Notes: generated by a model not told the origin, from the letters alone. A DNA stretch of 64,000 bases from Halosimplex halophilum (GCF_004698125.1 NZ_ML214297.1:1488001-1552000), one strand, 5' to 3'. Shown: positions 26,946-36,414, counted from the first letter of the stretch. Translations and numbers: made by a program.

Positions 26946-28403
26946 ATGTCGGGAGACACGCCGGCGGCGGGCGACGGTTCGGGCGGATCGGGCGCCGGGT
27001 CGGGCAACGAGTCCGTCCTGGCGAGTTACTTCGGGTTCGCGGAACACGACACGGACCTGACGACGGAGGTCCTCGCGGGGCTGACGACGTTCCTGACGAT
27101 GAGCTACATCGTCGTCGTCAACCCCTCGATCCTGACGGGGATCCCCGGCGAGAAACCCGGCATCGTCATCGACGGGTACGCGCCGGGGGAGGTCGAACAG
27201 ATGCTGGCGGTGACGACCATCCTCGCGGCGTCGGTGGCCATCTTCGTGATGGCCTTCTACGCGAACCGGCCGTTCGCGCAGGCGCCGGGCCTGGGACTCA
27301 ACGCCTTCTTCGCGTTCACCGTGATCGGCGCGCTTGGGATCCCCTGGGAGACGGCGCTCGCCGCGGTCGTCGTCGAGGGGGTGATCTTCATCGCCCTCAC
27401 CGCCGTCGGCGCCCGCGAGTACATCATCGAGCTGTTCCCGGCGCCGGTGAAGTTCTCCGTCGGGACGGGGATCGGGGTCTTCCTCGCGATGATCGGGCTC
27501 CAGGAGATGCGGCTGGTCGTCGACGACGGGGCGACGCTCGTGACGCTCGGCTCGGTCGCCTCCGACCCGGTCGCCATCATGTCCGTCCTCGGCCTGTTCC
27601 TGACGCTCGCGCTCTACGTCAAGGGGACGCGGGGCGCGATCCTCCTCGGGATCCTCGCGACGACGGCGGGCGGCTACCTCGTCGAGGCGGCGGGGCTGGT
27701 CGGCGGCGGGACGCTCACCGCGAACATCCCCGATGCGCAGTACGACATCTCGCCGCTGTTCGGGGCGTTCCTCGACGGCTTCCAGAACGTCGACGCCTTC
27801 GCGTTCGCGCTCGTCGTGTTCACGTTCTTCTTCGTGGACTTCTTCGACACCGCGGGGACGCTGACCGGCGTCTCCCAGGTCGCGGGCTTCCTCGACGAGG
27901 AGGGGAACCTGCCGGACATCGACAGGCCCCTGATGGCCGACGCCATCGGGACGACCGTCGGCGGGATCATCGGCACCTCGACGGTGACGACGTTCGTCGA
28001 GTCGGCGACCGGCGTCCAGGAGGGCGGCCGGACGGGGATGACGGCGCTGGTCGTCGGCGTCCTCTTCCTCGGGGCGCTGGCGGTCGTGCCGCTCGCGGCG
28101 GCCGTCCCGCTGTACGCCTCCCACATCGCCCTGGTCGTCGTCGCGCTGCTGATGCTCCAGAACGTCGTCAAGGTCCAGTGGGACGACCTCACCCACGCGA
28201 TCCCCGCGGGGCTGACGGTCATCGTCATGCCGCTGACGTTCTCGATCGCCTACGGCATCGCCGCGGGCATCGTCAGCTACCCGGTCGTCAAGGCCGCGCG
28301 CGGCGAGCGCAAGGACGTGCGACTCGGCCAGTGGGCGCTGGCCGCCGCGTTCGTCGTCTACTTCGCCGTCCGGACCGGCGGCGTCCTCCAGACGGTCGCC
28401 TGA
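26946..28403 (+). CDS. NCS2/AzgA-type purine (adenine/guanine/hypoxanthine) permease
   Basis: 485-residue integral membrane transporter with about 12-14 spans. Family marks are EVLAGLTTFLTMSYIVVVNP near the first span, FYANRPFAQAPGLGLNAFFAFTVI in the substrate-binding region, and DFFDTAGTLTGVSQ in the central part, all typical of the AzgA branch of nucleobase permeases. Proton- or sodium-coupled uptake of purine bases is known for the family; which base is carried cannot be read here. The ATG at 26946 is used rather than a GTG 15 bases upstream. It is convergent with the adenine deaminase gene, 52 bp away, so adenine is a likely substrate. Confidence 0.88.
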   Translation: MSGDTPAAGDGSGGSGAGSGNESVLASYFGFAEHDTDLTTEVLAGLTTFLTMSYIVVVNPSILTGIPGEKPGIVIDGYAPGEVEQMLAVTTILAASVAIFVMAFYANRPFAQAPGLGLNAFFAFTVIGALGIPWETALAAVVVEGVIFIALTAVGAREYIIELFPAPVKFSVGTGIGVFLAMIGLQEMRLVVDDGATLVTLGSVASDPVAIMSVLGLFLTLALYVKGTRGAILLGILATTAGGYLVEAAGLVGGGTLTANIPDAQYDISPLFGAFLDGFQNVDAFAFALVVFTFFFVDFFDTAGTLTGVSQVAGFLDEEGNLPDIDRPLMADAIGTTVGGIIGTSTVTTFVESATGVQEGGRTGMTALVVGVLFLGALAVVPLAAAVPLYASHIALVVVALLMLQNVVKVQWDDLTHAIPAGLTVIVMPLTFSIAYGIAAGIVSYPVVKAARGERKDVRLGQWALAAAFVVYFAVRTGGVLQTVA

Positions 28404-28455
28404 GCGGGTCGGCGCCGGATCGGGCCGGCCGCAACCGGACGTTCGCCGCAGGCGG

Positions 28456-30180
28456 TCAGCCCTCGACCACGAGGTCGACGTAGTCGAACCGCTCCACGTC
28501 GACGAGTCCCCTGTTCGTGAGTCGGTACTCGGGGATCACTTCGAGCGCGAGGAAGGACAGTTCCATCAGCCCGCCCTCGGGGTCGAGGCCGACCGCCTCG
28601 GCGGCCGACTCGACGGCGGCGAACTCGTCGGCGACGGTCGAAAGCGGCTCGTCGGACATCAGCCCGGCGACCGGGAGCGCCAGCGACGTGACCGAGTCCT
28701 CGGCGGGGTCGTAGACCGCCACCCCGCCCTCGACCTCCCGGAGGTGGTTCGCGACGCGGGCCATCGCCGCGTGGTCGGTCCCCGCGACGATGCAGTTGTG
28801 GGCGTCGTGGGCGACGGTCGACCCGACGGCGCCGCGATCGAGGCCCAGGCCGTGGACGAACCCGCGACCGATCCCCCCGTCGCCGCCGTGGCGCTCGACG
28901 ACGGCCATCGGGAGCACGTCGGCGTCCGTGTCCGCGCGGAGGACGCGCGGGTCGTCGCCAGGTTCGTCCCCGATGTTCCCGGCGTCCGCCGACCCGCCGG
29001 ACAGCGGCCCGACCGGCACCTCTGCCTCCATCCGCGCGGTCTGGATGCCGCCGACGGCGTCGACGACCCTGACCGTCACCGGCCCGTCGCCGTCGCGTTC
29101 GACCGCCAGGTCCGCGGCGTCGACGGGGTCGAAGTGGACGGTGTCGGTCGCGAGTTCCGAGGTCGGCGGCTCGGCCCGACCCTCCGTCGGGTCGACGACG
29201 CCGTCGACGACGACGTGGTCGACCGACCAGGATTCGAGATCCGAGAGGACGACCAGGTCGGCGGGCGCGCCGGGCTCGATCCGGCCGAAGGGGAGGTCGT
29301 AGGCCTCGGCGGTGTTGATCGTCGCCAGCTGGACGGCCTCGACGGGGTCGACGCCGCGGTCGACGGCGGCGCGGACGGCGTGGTCGACGCCGCCCTCCTC
29401 GACCAGGTCCGTCACGTCGCGGTCGTCGGAACACAGCGAGATCCGGCGGCTGTCGACCTCGTCGACGAGACCGACCAGATCGGCGAGGTTCTTGCTGGAC
29501 GACCCCTCGCGGAGGTAGACGCGCAGGCCCGCCCGGACCTTCTCGCGGGCCTCGGCCAGGGAGATGCTCTCGTGGTCGGTGTCGAGGTAGCGGGCGACCG
29601 CCTGGAGGTCGTCGCCGGTGACGCGGGGGGCGTGGCCGTCGACGGTGAGCCCGCGCTCGCGGGCGGCGCGGATCTTCGCGTGGACGGACTCGTCGCCCGC
29701 CAGCAGGCCGGGGATGTTCATCACCTCGGCGAGCGCGACCACCTCGTCGATGTCGAGCAGCTCGCGCACGTCGTCGACGTCGACGGTCGCGCCGGCGTCC
29801 TGGAGGTGGCTGGCCGGGACCGACGAGGAGACGCCGAACCGCGCCTTCAGCGGCGTGTGCCGGGCGTCGGCGACGACGTTCCGGATCCCCTCGGCGCCGA
29901 GGACGTTGGCGAGTTCGTGCGGGTCGTGGACGACGCTGGTCACGCCGCGGGGGACGACCGCCTCGCCGTAGCGCGGCAGCGTCACCATCGACGACTCGAC
30001 GTGCATGTGGGCGTCGATGAGCCCCGGCGCGACGTACGCCCCCTCGATCTCGCGGTCGGCCGGCCGCTCCGCGAGCGCGACGACCTCGCCGTCGTCGACC
30101 GCCACCGCGCTCTCTTCCAGCCGTCCGGTGTTGACGTTGACGAGCGTGCCGCGCACGAGCAGGTCGACGGCGTCGCTCAC
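28456..30180 (-). CDS. ade: adenine deaminase
   Basis: Deaminates adenine to hypoxanthine in purine salvage; metal-dependent amidohydrolase fold. The 574-residue protein has the metal-binding start GLIDAHMHVESSMVTL, the VHDPHELANVLG block, GHAPRVTGDDL, and the C-terminal GGIGRGFVHGLGL and VAHDAHNCIVAGTD segments that define Ade proteins. A GTG at 30180 (reading VSDAVDLLVRGT) gives the family's usual N-terminus; a further upstream ATG would add 26 basic residues and is less likely. Together with the convergent permease it forms a compact adenine uptake-and-use pair. Confidence 0.92.
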   Translation of the reverse strand: MSDAVDLLVRGTLVNVNTGRLEESAVAVDDGEVVALAERPADREIEGAYVAPGLIDAHMHVESSMVTLPRYGEAVVPRGVTSVVHDPHELANVLGAEGIRNVVADARHTPLKARFGVSSSVPASHLQDAGATVDVDDVRELLDIDEVVALAEVMNIPGLLAGDESVHAKIRAARERGLTVDGHAPRVTGDDLQAVARYLDTDHESISLAEAREKVRAGLRVYLREGSSSKNLADLVGLVDEVDSRRISLCSDDRDVTDLVEEGGVDHAVRAAVDRGVDPVEAVQLATINTAEAYDLPFGRIEPGAPADLVVLSDLESWSVDHVVVDGVVDPTEGRAEPPTSELATDTVHFDPVDAADLAVERDGDGPVTVRVVDAVGGIQTARMEAEVPVGPLSGGSADAGNIGDEPGDDPRVLRADTDADVLPMAVVERHGGDGGIGRGFVHGLGLDRGAVGSTVAHDAHNCIVAGTDHAAMARVANHLREVEGGVAVYDPAEDSVTSLALPVAGLMSDEPLSTVADEFAAVESAAEAVGLDPEGGLMELSFLALEVIPEYRLTNRGLVDVERFDYVDLVVEG

Positions 30181-30372
30181 CGGATCCGCCCCCCGGTTCG
30201 ACCGTCCGTGCGACCGCGAGTGACAGCAGTCATGTGTCGCGATAGCGCGAGCGACCACTAATAGGTGCGCAAGTGCGGGCGAGGCGGCGTCGAGTCCGGG
30301 ATCGCCGTCCGCGATCGGGGAACGACCGGCCGGGTCGCGAACGCTTTTCCGCCGGAGCGCCCACTCGAATGT

Positions 30373-31356
30373 ATGACCGGATCAGACCGCATCGTCGTGT
30401 TGAACCAGCCCGCACACGGGGACCCCGCGAGCGAGTACGCCGCGGAGCTCCGGTCGCGGCTCCCGAGCTACCACGTCAAACTCCCGCGGACGGAGGGGGA
30501 GACCCGCGAGGCGGTCGGCGCCGCCCGGGTCGTCACCGGGATGCACATGGACGAGGAGCTGCTCGCCCGCGCCGACGCCCTCGAACTGTTCGCCGGCGGG
30601 TCGGCGGGCGTCGGCCACCTGCCGCTCGACGCCTTCCGCGAGCGCGGCGTGGCCGTGACGAACGCCTCGGGCGTCCACGGGCCGAACATCGCCGAGCAGG
30701 TGGTCGGCTGGCTGCTGGGCTTCGCACGGCGGCTCGACGAGGGGTGGCGCCGCGAGCAGACGAACACCTGGCAGCACTTCCGCGGCGGCGAGTTCCGGGG
30801 GTCGACGGTGACCGTCGTCGGCATGGGCGCCATCGGCGAGGCGGTCGTCGAGCGCCTGGAGGGGTTCGGCGTCGAGACGATCGGCGCCCGCTACAGCCCG
30901 GAGAAGGGCGGTCCGACCGACGAGGTCGTCGGCTTCACCGACGACGAGTCTTTCCAGGGGGCGCTCTCGCGGTCGGAGTACGTCGTCGTCGCGGCGCCGC
31001 TGACCGACGAGACGCGCGGGCTCGTCGGCGAGGCGGAACTCGCGGCGATGCCGACAGAGGCCGTCCTCGTGAACGTCGGCCGGGGCCCCATCGTCGACAC
31101 GGAGGCGCTGGTCGACGCGGTCCGCGGGAACAAGCTCGGCGGCGCGGCGCTGGACGTGACCGACCCGGAGCCGCTGCCCGCCGACCACCCGCTGTGGGAG
31201 TTCGACAACGTCCGGATCACGCCGCACAACGCCGGCTCGACGCCGAACTACTGGGAGCGGCTCGCCGACATCCTCGTCGAGAACCTCGAACGCATCGAGG
31301 AGACCGACCGCCGCGACGGCCTCCGGAACCAGGTCGTCACACCCGAGGGGGAGTGA
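30373..31356 (+). CDS. D-2-hydroxyacid dehydrogenase (phosphoglycerate/glyoxylate reductase-like)
   Basis: 327-residue NAD(P)-dependent oxidoreductase. The Rossmann motif VVGMGAIGEAVVERLEGFG lies mid-protein, followed by the family signature around VNVGRGPIVDTEALVDAV with its conserved Arg, the acid Asp/Glu region (DVTDPEPLPADHPLW) and the catalytic histidine in ITPHNAG. This order is that of D-isomer specific 2-hydroxyacid dehydrogenases. No ACT or regulatory domain is present, so it is not a classical serine-pathway SerA; the substrate (glyoxylate, hydroxypyruvate or another 2-oxoacid) cannot be told. The ATG at 30373 opens a typical N-terminal catalytic domain. Confidence 0.85.
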   Translation: MTGSDRIVVLNQPAHGDPASEYAAELRSRLPSYHVKLPRTEGETREAVGAARVVTGMHMDEELLARADALELFAGGSAGVGHLPLDAFRERGVAVTNASGVHGPNIAEQVVGWLLGFARRLDEGWRREQTNTWQHFRGGEFRGSTVTVVGMGAIGEAVVERLEGFGVETIGARYSPEKGGPTDEVVGFTDDESFQGALSRSEYVVVAAPLTDETRGLVGEAELAAMPTEAVLVNVGRGPIVDTEALVDAVRGNKLGGAALDVTDPEPLPADHPLWEFDNVRITPHNAGSTPNYWERLADILVENLERIEETDRRDGLRNQVVTPEGE

Positions 31357-31473
31357 CGGCGGGACGGACGCGGTCTCCGCGGTGGCCGTCGCGGACGCCG
31401 AGACGCGACCCGCGTTCGCGCGACCCGCGCACGCCACCAGCAGCTACTTTTCCGGACGGTCCCAGGCACGGGT

Positions 31474-32856
31474 ATGACCGACGGCGACGGGTCGCGGCTG
31501 TATCCGAACCGCGACCGGCGGGACGGGACGGCGGACGGGGGCGGCGACGACCGAACCGCCGACGAGTCGGCCGGAGACGAACGGGCCGGCGACCGGGCGA
31601 GCGTCTCCCGCCGGGGGGTGCTCGCCGGGTCGGCGACGGCCGGCGCGGCGCTCGCGGGGTGTCCGAGCGGGCCCGGCGGGAGCGGGACGGATAGCGCGAC
31701 GCCGTCCGGCGGCGAGGGGACCGGCGACGACACGGTCGTCGTCTTCAACACGGGCGACGCGACGGTGAGCCTGATCGACCCCGAACGGGACGAGGTGGTC
31801 GCCACCCAGCACGTCGGCCTCTCCGCGTCGTTCCCCTCGAACCAGTACGCGCCCGGCCTGACGACCGCTCCCGAGGACCCCCTGTGGCTCAACGTCGGCC
31901 GGGGCGTCCGCGCCCTGACGGCGGGGTCGCTCTCGGAGGTCGCACGCGTCGAGACGGGGTCGGGGTCGAACTGGCAGGAGCTGACGCCCGACGGGTCGGC
32001 CGCCGTCGTCAGCGCCCGCGAGCCCGCCCACCGGAACCTCCTGGTCGACGCCGACCGGGACTCGGAGACGTTCGGGGAGGTCCTCGCGGGGATCGACCGG
32101 GCCGACGAGGGCGGCCGCGGCGACCGGGAGGGGCCGGGGCCCTGCGACGTGACGGTCCACCCCGACGGCGCCGTCGCCTACGTCCCCGACCTGTTCGGCG
32201 ACACGCTGACCGTCCTCCGGCTGGACCCCTTCGAGATCGAGACGCAGATCGACGTGCCGGCCGCAGGCAGCGACGGCGGCGGTTCCGACGGAGACGCCGC
32301 CGCCTCGGCGCCGTGGATGGGGACGGTCGCCCCGAACGGCGACCGCCTGATCGTCGAGCATCAGACGGGAACCGAGAGCGTCTGGGACACGAGCGACCCC
32401 GCCGACCCGGAACTGCTGGCGCAGCTGACCCCCGAGGCCGACGGCCTGGGGGAGGGCGCGCTCACCAGCGAGGTCGGTCCCGACTCGCGCTACGGCTACG
32501 TCTTCACGCCGGGGACCGACGACGTGTCCGTCGTCGACATCGAGGCGGAGGCGGTGGCCGACCGGATCGACCTCGGCGGCTCGGCGTTCGCCGGCACGTG
32601 GGACCCGGGCCGCGAGAAACTGTACGTCCCGGTCCAGACGAACGACGAGGTGGCGGTGATCGACGCCGAGTCGCGGGAGCTCGTCGAGCGGGTCCCGGTC
32701 GGGGCCGCGCCCTACGGGTCGACGGCGGCCCGGGTCCGCCCCGAGTCCGACGGCCCGGCGAGCCTGCTCGCGGCGATGGCCGCCGTCGGCCTGGACGTGG
32801 GGGAGGCCGACACCACCTACTGCGTCGGCAACTGCGCGTGCGGCCACCGGCTGTAG
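31474..32856 (+). CDS. Tat-exported lipoprotein with YVTN-type beta-propeller and C-terminal Cys cluster
   Basis: 460-residue exported protein. A long acidic N-terminus leads to a twin-arginine signal (SRRGVLAGSATAGAALAGC; Arg46-Arg47) with lipobox Cys63, so the folded protein is exported by Tat and lipid-anchored. The body repeats strand motifs such as TVVVFNTGDATVSLIDPE, CDVTVHPDGAVAYVPDL, YVFTPGTDDVSVVDIEA and LYVPVQTNDEVAVIDAES, the pattern of YVTN/lactonase-like seven-blade propellers. The extreme C-terminus is YCVGNCACGHRL (Cys450, Cys454, Cys456, His458), an unusual cluster for an external haloarchaeal protein and a possible metal site. Some similar propellers sit near denitrification genes, but no function can be assigned here. 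Confidence 0.75.
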   Translation: MTDGDGSRLYPNRDRRDGTADGGGDDRTADESAGDERAGDRASVSRRGVLAGSATAGAALAGCPSGPGGSGTDSATPSGGEGTGDDTVVVFNTGDATVSLIDPERDEVVATQHVGLSASFPSNQYAPGLTTAPEDPLWLNVGRGVRALTAGSLSEVARVETGSGSNWQELTPDGSAAVVSAREPAHRNLLVDADRDSETFGEVLAGIDRADEGGRGDREGPGPCDVTVHPDGAVAYVPDLFGDTLTVLRLDPFEIETQIDVPAAGSDGGGSDGDAAASAPWMGTVAPNGDRLIVEHQTGTESVWDTSDPADPELLAQLTPEADGLGEGALTSEVGPDSRYGYVFTPGTDDVSVVDIEAEAVADRIDLGGSAFAGTWDPGREKLYVPVQTNDEVAVIDAESRELVERVPVGAAPYGSTAARVRPESDGPASLLAAMAAVGLDVGEADTTYCVGNCACGHRL

Positions 32857-32913
32857 CGTGAAAACGGGGTCGTGCCTGCGGGGGCGACCGTCGAGTGCCG
32901 CCGGGACGGCCGC

Positions 32914-33468
32914 TCAGGCCTTCTCGATCCGGTAGGGGTGGTCCACCTTGAACGCGCTGTAGGCCAGCACGCCGTGGGCGAGCACCATGACGGCGAGGAA
33001 GACGACGTTCCACAGCGGGTTGTTGTACCAGATCAGGTCGATCCCCCAGGAGCCGTCGACGAAGGGCCACAGCGGCTCGATGGGCGTCGAGATGTCCGGC
33101 GCCGACAGCATGTCGGCGAAGACGTGGCTCAGCCAGCTGACGAGGACGGCGCCGGTCGCGAACACGAACATGCTGGAGGCGTCGAACCGGTCGCCGCGGA
33201 CCCACCCGTCGACGCGGTCGGTGAGCAGCCAGGCGGCGAGCGCGCCGGCGACGAGCGCCGCCGCGACGGCGAATATCACGGTGTGCGTGACCCCGTGGTG
33301 GTGGACGGCGTCCGGGAACGCCATCGCGAGGTACTTGTCCCCGTCGGGTATCGGTGCCACGACGGCGGCGATGGCGACGAACACGACGCTGACCCGGTCG
33401 TGCCAGACGAACCACGCCGGGAGCGCCCAGAGCAGCGCCATCGCTACGTGTCCCATGACGTCGACCAT
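32914..33468 (-). CDS. membrane-bound metal-dependent hydrolase-like protein (DUF457/YdjM family)
   Basis: 184-residue membrane protein with four to five spans. Conserved polar residues within or next to the spans match the YdjM/DUF457 pattern: MGHVAMALL at the N-terminus, IPDGDKY, HHHGVTHTVIF and SHVFADMLSAPDI, giving a His/Asp set that could bind metal at the membrane face. The family is annotated as metal-dependent hydrolases, but substrates are mostly unknown. Convergent with the propeller gene. Confidence 0.8.
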   Translation of the reverse strand: MVDVMGHVAMALLWALPAWFVWHDRVSVVFVAIAAVVAPIPDGDKYLAMAFPDAVHHHGVTHTVIFAVAAALVAGALAAWLLTDRVDGWVRGDRFDASSMFVFATGAVLVSWLSHVFADMLSAPDISTPIEPLWPFVDGSWGIDLIWYNNPLWNVVFLAVMVLAHGVLAYSAFKVDHPYRIEKA

Positions 33469-33584
33469 TGCGACCGCGTTTGGGCGCCGAACGGAATAGC
33501 CCGGCGGCCTGCAGGCGCAACTCGCCGGGCCGAGCGCGGCCGACTCGCGGCCCCGGGCGAGGTCGGCTCGCGTGCCCGGGACGG

Positions 33585-34232
33585 CTACTCGCCGGCGTCG
33601 CTCTCTCGAAGCGCCGCCAGCTCCGCGCGGGTGTTGACGTTCGTCGTCGCCTCGGCCAGCGGCGCGTCGACCGCATCGGCCGCGACCCGCTCGACGGCCA
33701 GCCCGTCGAGCAGCCCCATCAGCGCGTCGCCGGGCGAGCGGTCCGCCAGCGCGCCGGCGAGCGTCGAGCGCCGGTAGAGCGCGTGCAGCGGCTGGTCGTA
33801 CCCGTCGACGACCGGGACGACGGCGTCGGCTCGGTCGCCGCTCGCGGCGGCTTCAGCGAGTCGCGCGCGCAACGCGTCGATGCTCCCGGGCGAGACCAGC
33901 GGCATGTCGCAGGCGCAGGCGAACAGCCAGGGCGCGTCGGTCGCCGCGGCGGCGGCCGCCAGTCCCGCCAGCGGCCCCGACAGCGAGGGGTCGTCCCGGA
34001 CCGGCTCGACCGGCCGGTCGCCCAGCGCGTCGCGCAGCCGGTCGGCCTGCTCGTCGGTCGCAACCGAGAGCAGCGGCGGCCCCTCCGTCGCCGCGGCGAC
34101 GGCGTCGGCGGCGCGGGCGACGAGCGGTCGCCCCTCGTAGGTCGCCAGCGCCTTGTCCGCGTCGCCGAAGCGGGTGCTCCGGCCGCCGGCGAGGACGACG
34201 CCGCGGACGCGCGGACCCTCGTGGTCGCTCAT
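33585..34232 (-). CDS. mobA: molybdenum cofactor guanylyltransferase
   Basis: Transfers GMP from GTP to molybdopterin to make the bis-MGD cofactor of DMSO-reductase-family enzymes. The 215-residue protein begins with the nucleotidyltransferase motif VVLAGGRSTRFGDADKAL, followed by the metal-binding FACACDMPLVSP segment and the VVPVVDGYDQPLHALYRR stretch. The ATG at 34232 is taken; a GTG directly before it adds one residue. It is divergent from the mobB-moaE fusion gene, 122 bp apart. Its product is required by both molybdoenzymes encoded further right. Confidence 0.92.
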   Translation of the reverse strand: MSDHEGPRVRGVVLAGGRSTRFGDADKALATYEGRPLVARAADAVAAATEGPPLLSVATDEQADRLRDALGDRPVEPVRDDPSLSGPLAGLAAAAAATDAPWLFACACDMPLVSPGSIDALRARLAEAAASGDRADAVVPVVDGYDQPLHALYRRSTLAGALADRSPGDALMGLLDGLAVERVAADAVDAPLAEATTNVNTRAELAALRESDAGE

Positions 34233-34354
34233 CACCGCTACGTCGGTCGGCCCCGGGTATGTGACTGTCCATCGGGAGCGGCCGGGCCCGTAGCGACGCC
34301 GGGCCCGAACCGGTGACGCGGAATTTACAAGCCGTCGGGCCGCCGAGTACGGGT

Positions 34355-35191
34355 ATGCAGGTCCTGGGGATCGTCGGGCCGTCGGACTCGGGCAAGACGA
34401 CGCTGGTCGAGCGCCTCGCGGACCGGCTCGCCGACCGCGGACGCGTCGCGACCGTCAAACACCTGAAGACCGAGCCGACCGTCGACACCGAGGGGAAAGA
34501 CACCGCCCGCCACCGCGCCGCCGGCGCCGACGCCACCTACGGGATCACCGACGACGCCGGCTGGTTCGCCACCGGGGCGGAGCGGTCGCTGACCGGGACC
34601 CTCGACGAGCTGGCCGCCGACTGCGACTACTGTCTCGTCGAGGGGTACAGCGACCGGCCGCTCCCGACGGTCGCGCTCGGCGGCCGCGGCCACGCCGGCG
34701 AGACCGTGGCGACGGCCGCCGACGCTGACGCGGTCGACCTCGACTCGGTGATCGCGGCCCTCGACGACCTGGAACCGTACGAGTCGCTCGGGTCGCTCGT
34801 GGCCGAGGTGAAGCGCTCGCCCGACGCCCGCTACGCGGGCGCAATCGCGACGTTCACCGGCCGGGTCCGCGCGCAGGACGGCCCCGACGACGAGCCCACC
34901 GAACACCTGGAGTTCGAGAAGTACGACGGCGTCGCCGAGGAGCGGACGGCCGCCATCCGCGAGGAGCTCGAAGCGCGCGACGGGGTGCTGGAGGTCCGCA
35001 TGCACCACCGCACCGGCGTCGTCGAGGCCGGCGAGGACATCGTCTTTGTCGTCGTCCTCGCGGGCCACCGCCGCGAGGCCTTCGAGACCGTCGAGGACGG
35101 CATCGACCGGCTGAAGGACGAGGTGCCGCTGTTCAAGAAGGAGGTCACCGTCGACGACACCTTCTGGTCCCACGAGCGGCCCGACCGGTGA
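34355..35191 (+). CDS. MobB-MoaE fusion (guanine dinucleotide synthesis adaptor plus molybdopterin synthase large subunit)
   Basis: 278 residues in two parts. Residues 1-150 are MobB-like, a P-loop GTPase with GIVGPSDSGKTTLVERL at the N-terminus and the VEGYSDRPLPTVALG segment. Residues 150-278 are MoaE-like, with GAIATFTGRVRAQ, LEFEKYDGVAEE, MHHRTGVVEAGED and the C-terminal active-site region LFKKEVTVDDTFW. MoaE with MoaD inserts the dithiolene sulfurs into precursor Z; MobB helps attach GMP. The fusion brings an early and a late step together. The ATG at 34355 follows a TATA-like atttaca by about 25 nt. No moaD is in the window. Confidence 0.9.
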   Translation: MQVLGIVGPSDSGKTTLVERLADRLADRGRVATVKHLKTEPTVDTEGKDTARHRAAGADATYGITDDAGWFATGAERSLTGTLDELAADCDYCLVEGYSDRPLPTVALGGRGHAGETVATAADADAVDLDSVIAALDDLEPYESLGSLVAEVKRSPDARYAGAIATFTGRVRAQDGPDDEPTEHLEFEKYDGVAEERTAAIREELEARDGVLEVRMHHRTGVVEAGEDIVFVVVLAGHRREAFETVEDGIDRLKDEVPLFKKEVTVDDTFWSHERPDR

Positions 35192-35262
35192 GCGGCGGCC
35201 GCGACCGCGGCCGACGTACTCGGGCGTGACGCTTTTTGAACGCGGCCGCGTACGCCGAGAGG

Positions 35263-35967
35263 ATGGAGAGTCGCCCTTCGCCGTCGGACCCGGGTGAGTC
35301 GGTGTTCGAGGTCGAGTTCACGATCCGCGACACGAAATACCCGTTCGTGGGCGCCTCGGAGGCGGAGGCGTGCAGGTTCGAACTCGCGGAGATGGTTCCA
35401 CGGCAGGACGGGGAGTACGCGGAGTTTTTCGACGTGGCGGGGACCGACGCCCGGCGGATCGCCGAGGGGGCCGAGGAGTTCGAGACGCTGGAGGCCAGAG
35501 TCATCGAGGAGTGGGACCGCGGCGGCCTCGTCGAGTTCGTGGTCGACGGGGACTGCCCGGCCATGGCGCTGGCCGAGCGGGGCGCGCTCCCGCGGGAGGT
35601 CCGGAGCGCGGACGGGAGCGGACGCATCAGGGCCGAGATCCCGCCGCCGTACGACCCGGGCGAGGTCGTCGACTCGTTCCTCGACGCCGTCCCGGAGGCC
35701 GACCTGGCCGCCAAGCGCCGGATCGACTCCCTGACGCCGCTGTTCTCCGACGCCTGCCTCCGGGAGGCGCTGCACACCCACCTCACGGACAGGCAACGCG
35801 AGGTGCTCCGGACGGCGCTGGAGGCGGGGTACTACGAGTGGCCCCGCGAGGCCACCGGCGAGGAGGTCGCCGAGGGCCTGGGCATCTCCTCGGCGACGTT
35901 CTCCGAACACGTCCACGCCGCCGAACGCAAACTGTTCGCCGCGATGTTCGACGCGGCCGACCGGTGA
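35263..35967 (+). CDS. Bat-type HTH regulator within the Mo-cofactor gene cluster
   Basis: 234-residue protein. The C-terminus is the HTH-10 domain typical of bacterioopsin-activator-like regulators (LTDRQREVLRTALEAGYYEWPREATGEEVAEGLGISSATFSEHVHAAERKL). The N-terminal ~160 residues form a small-molecule or redox sensing region without a recognised domain, with one Cys in EACRFELAEM and one in GDCPAM. A purine-rich stretch (gagagg) just before the ATG may help translation. Position between mobB-moaE and moeA suggests a role in Mo-cofactor or molybdoenzyme control. Confidence 0.78.
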   Translation: MESRPSPSDPGESVFEVEFTIRDTKYPFVGASEAEACRFELAEMVPRQDGEYAEFFDVAGTDARRIAEGAEEFETLEARVIEEWDRGGLVEFVVDGDCPAMALAERGALPREVRSADGSGRIRAEIPPPYDPGEVVDSFLDAVPEADLAAKRRIDSLTPLFSDACLREALHTHLTDRQREVLRTALEAGYYEWPREATGEEVAEGLGISSATFSEHVHAAERKLFAAMFDAADR

Positions 35968-36010
35968 CCGGTCCCCGAGCGCGGGCGAGCGAGCGTCCCG
36001 AAGCGGTGAG

Positions 36011-36310
36011 TCAGCGAGCCCCGTTCTCGCGGCGGGCGGCGGTCACGCGGCCGTCGCCGGTGACGGTCACGTCGCAGGACTCGTAGCGGAACCGGAGGTG
36101 TCCCGCCGGGGGATCGGCGCCGCGGTCCGGCGACACGACGCGCTCCAGCGCCTCCGTGTCGAGCGCACTGTACAGCGGGTCCAGGTCGAGGGGGTCCCGT
36201 CCCGTCTCCGCCCCGACCGCCTCGACTATCGCCGAGAGGAGCGTGCGGTCACCGTCGTGCCGCGTCGTAGTGCTGTCCGAATCTGTGTTCGCCGGGTCTG
36301 TCTGGTACAT
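36011..36310 (-). CDS. HalOD1 output-domain protein
   Basis: 99-residue protein made almost entirely of one HalOD1 domain: TLLSAIVEAVGAETGRDPLDLDPLYSALDTEALERVV, then a short loop and the C-terminal strands HLRFRYESCDVTVTGDGRVTA. HalOD1 occurs in haloarchaea both as an output module of sensor proteins and alone, as here; a signalling role is presumed. It is convergent with the Bat-type regulator, 43 bp apart. Confidence 0.8.
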   Translation of the reverse strand: MYQTDPANTDSDSTTTRHDGDRTLLSAIVEAVGAETGRDPLDLDPLYSALDTEALERVVSPDRGADPPAGHLRFRYESCDVTVTGDGRVTAARRENGAR

Positions 36311-36414
36311 AGTGAGAGAAGTCCCTCGCTACCGCAACCAGAGCGGATAACCGCAAAAGCCCGGTCCCTACAGTTCGAGGGTGTGCCGTCGTCGGCGCCG
36401 GCCGGCGGGCGGGC

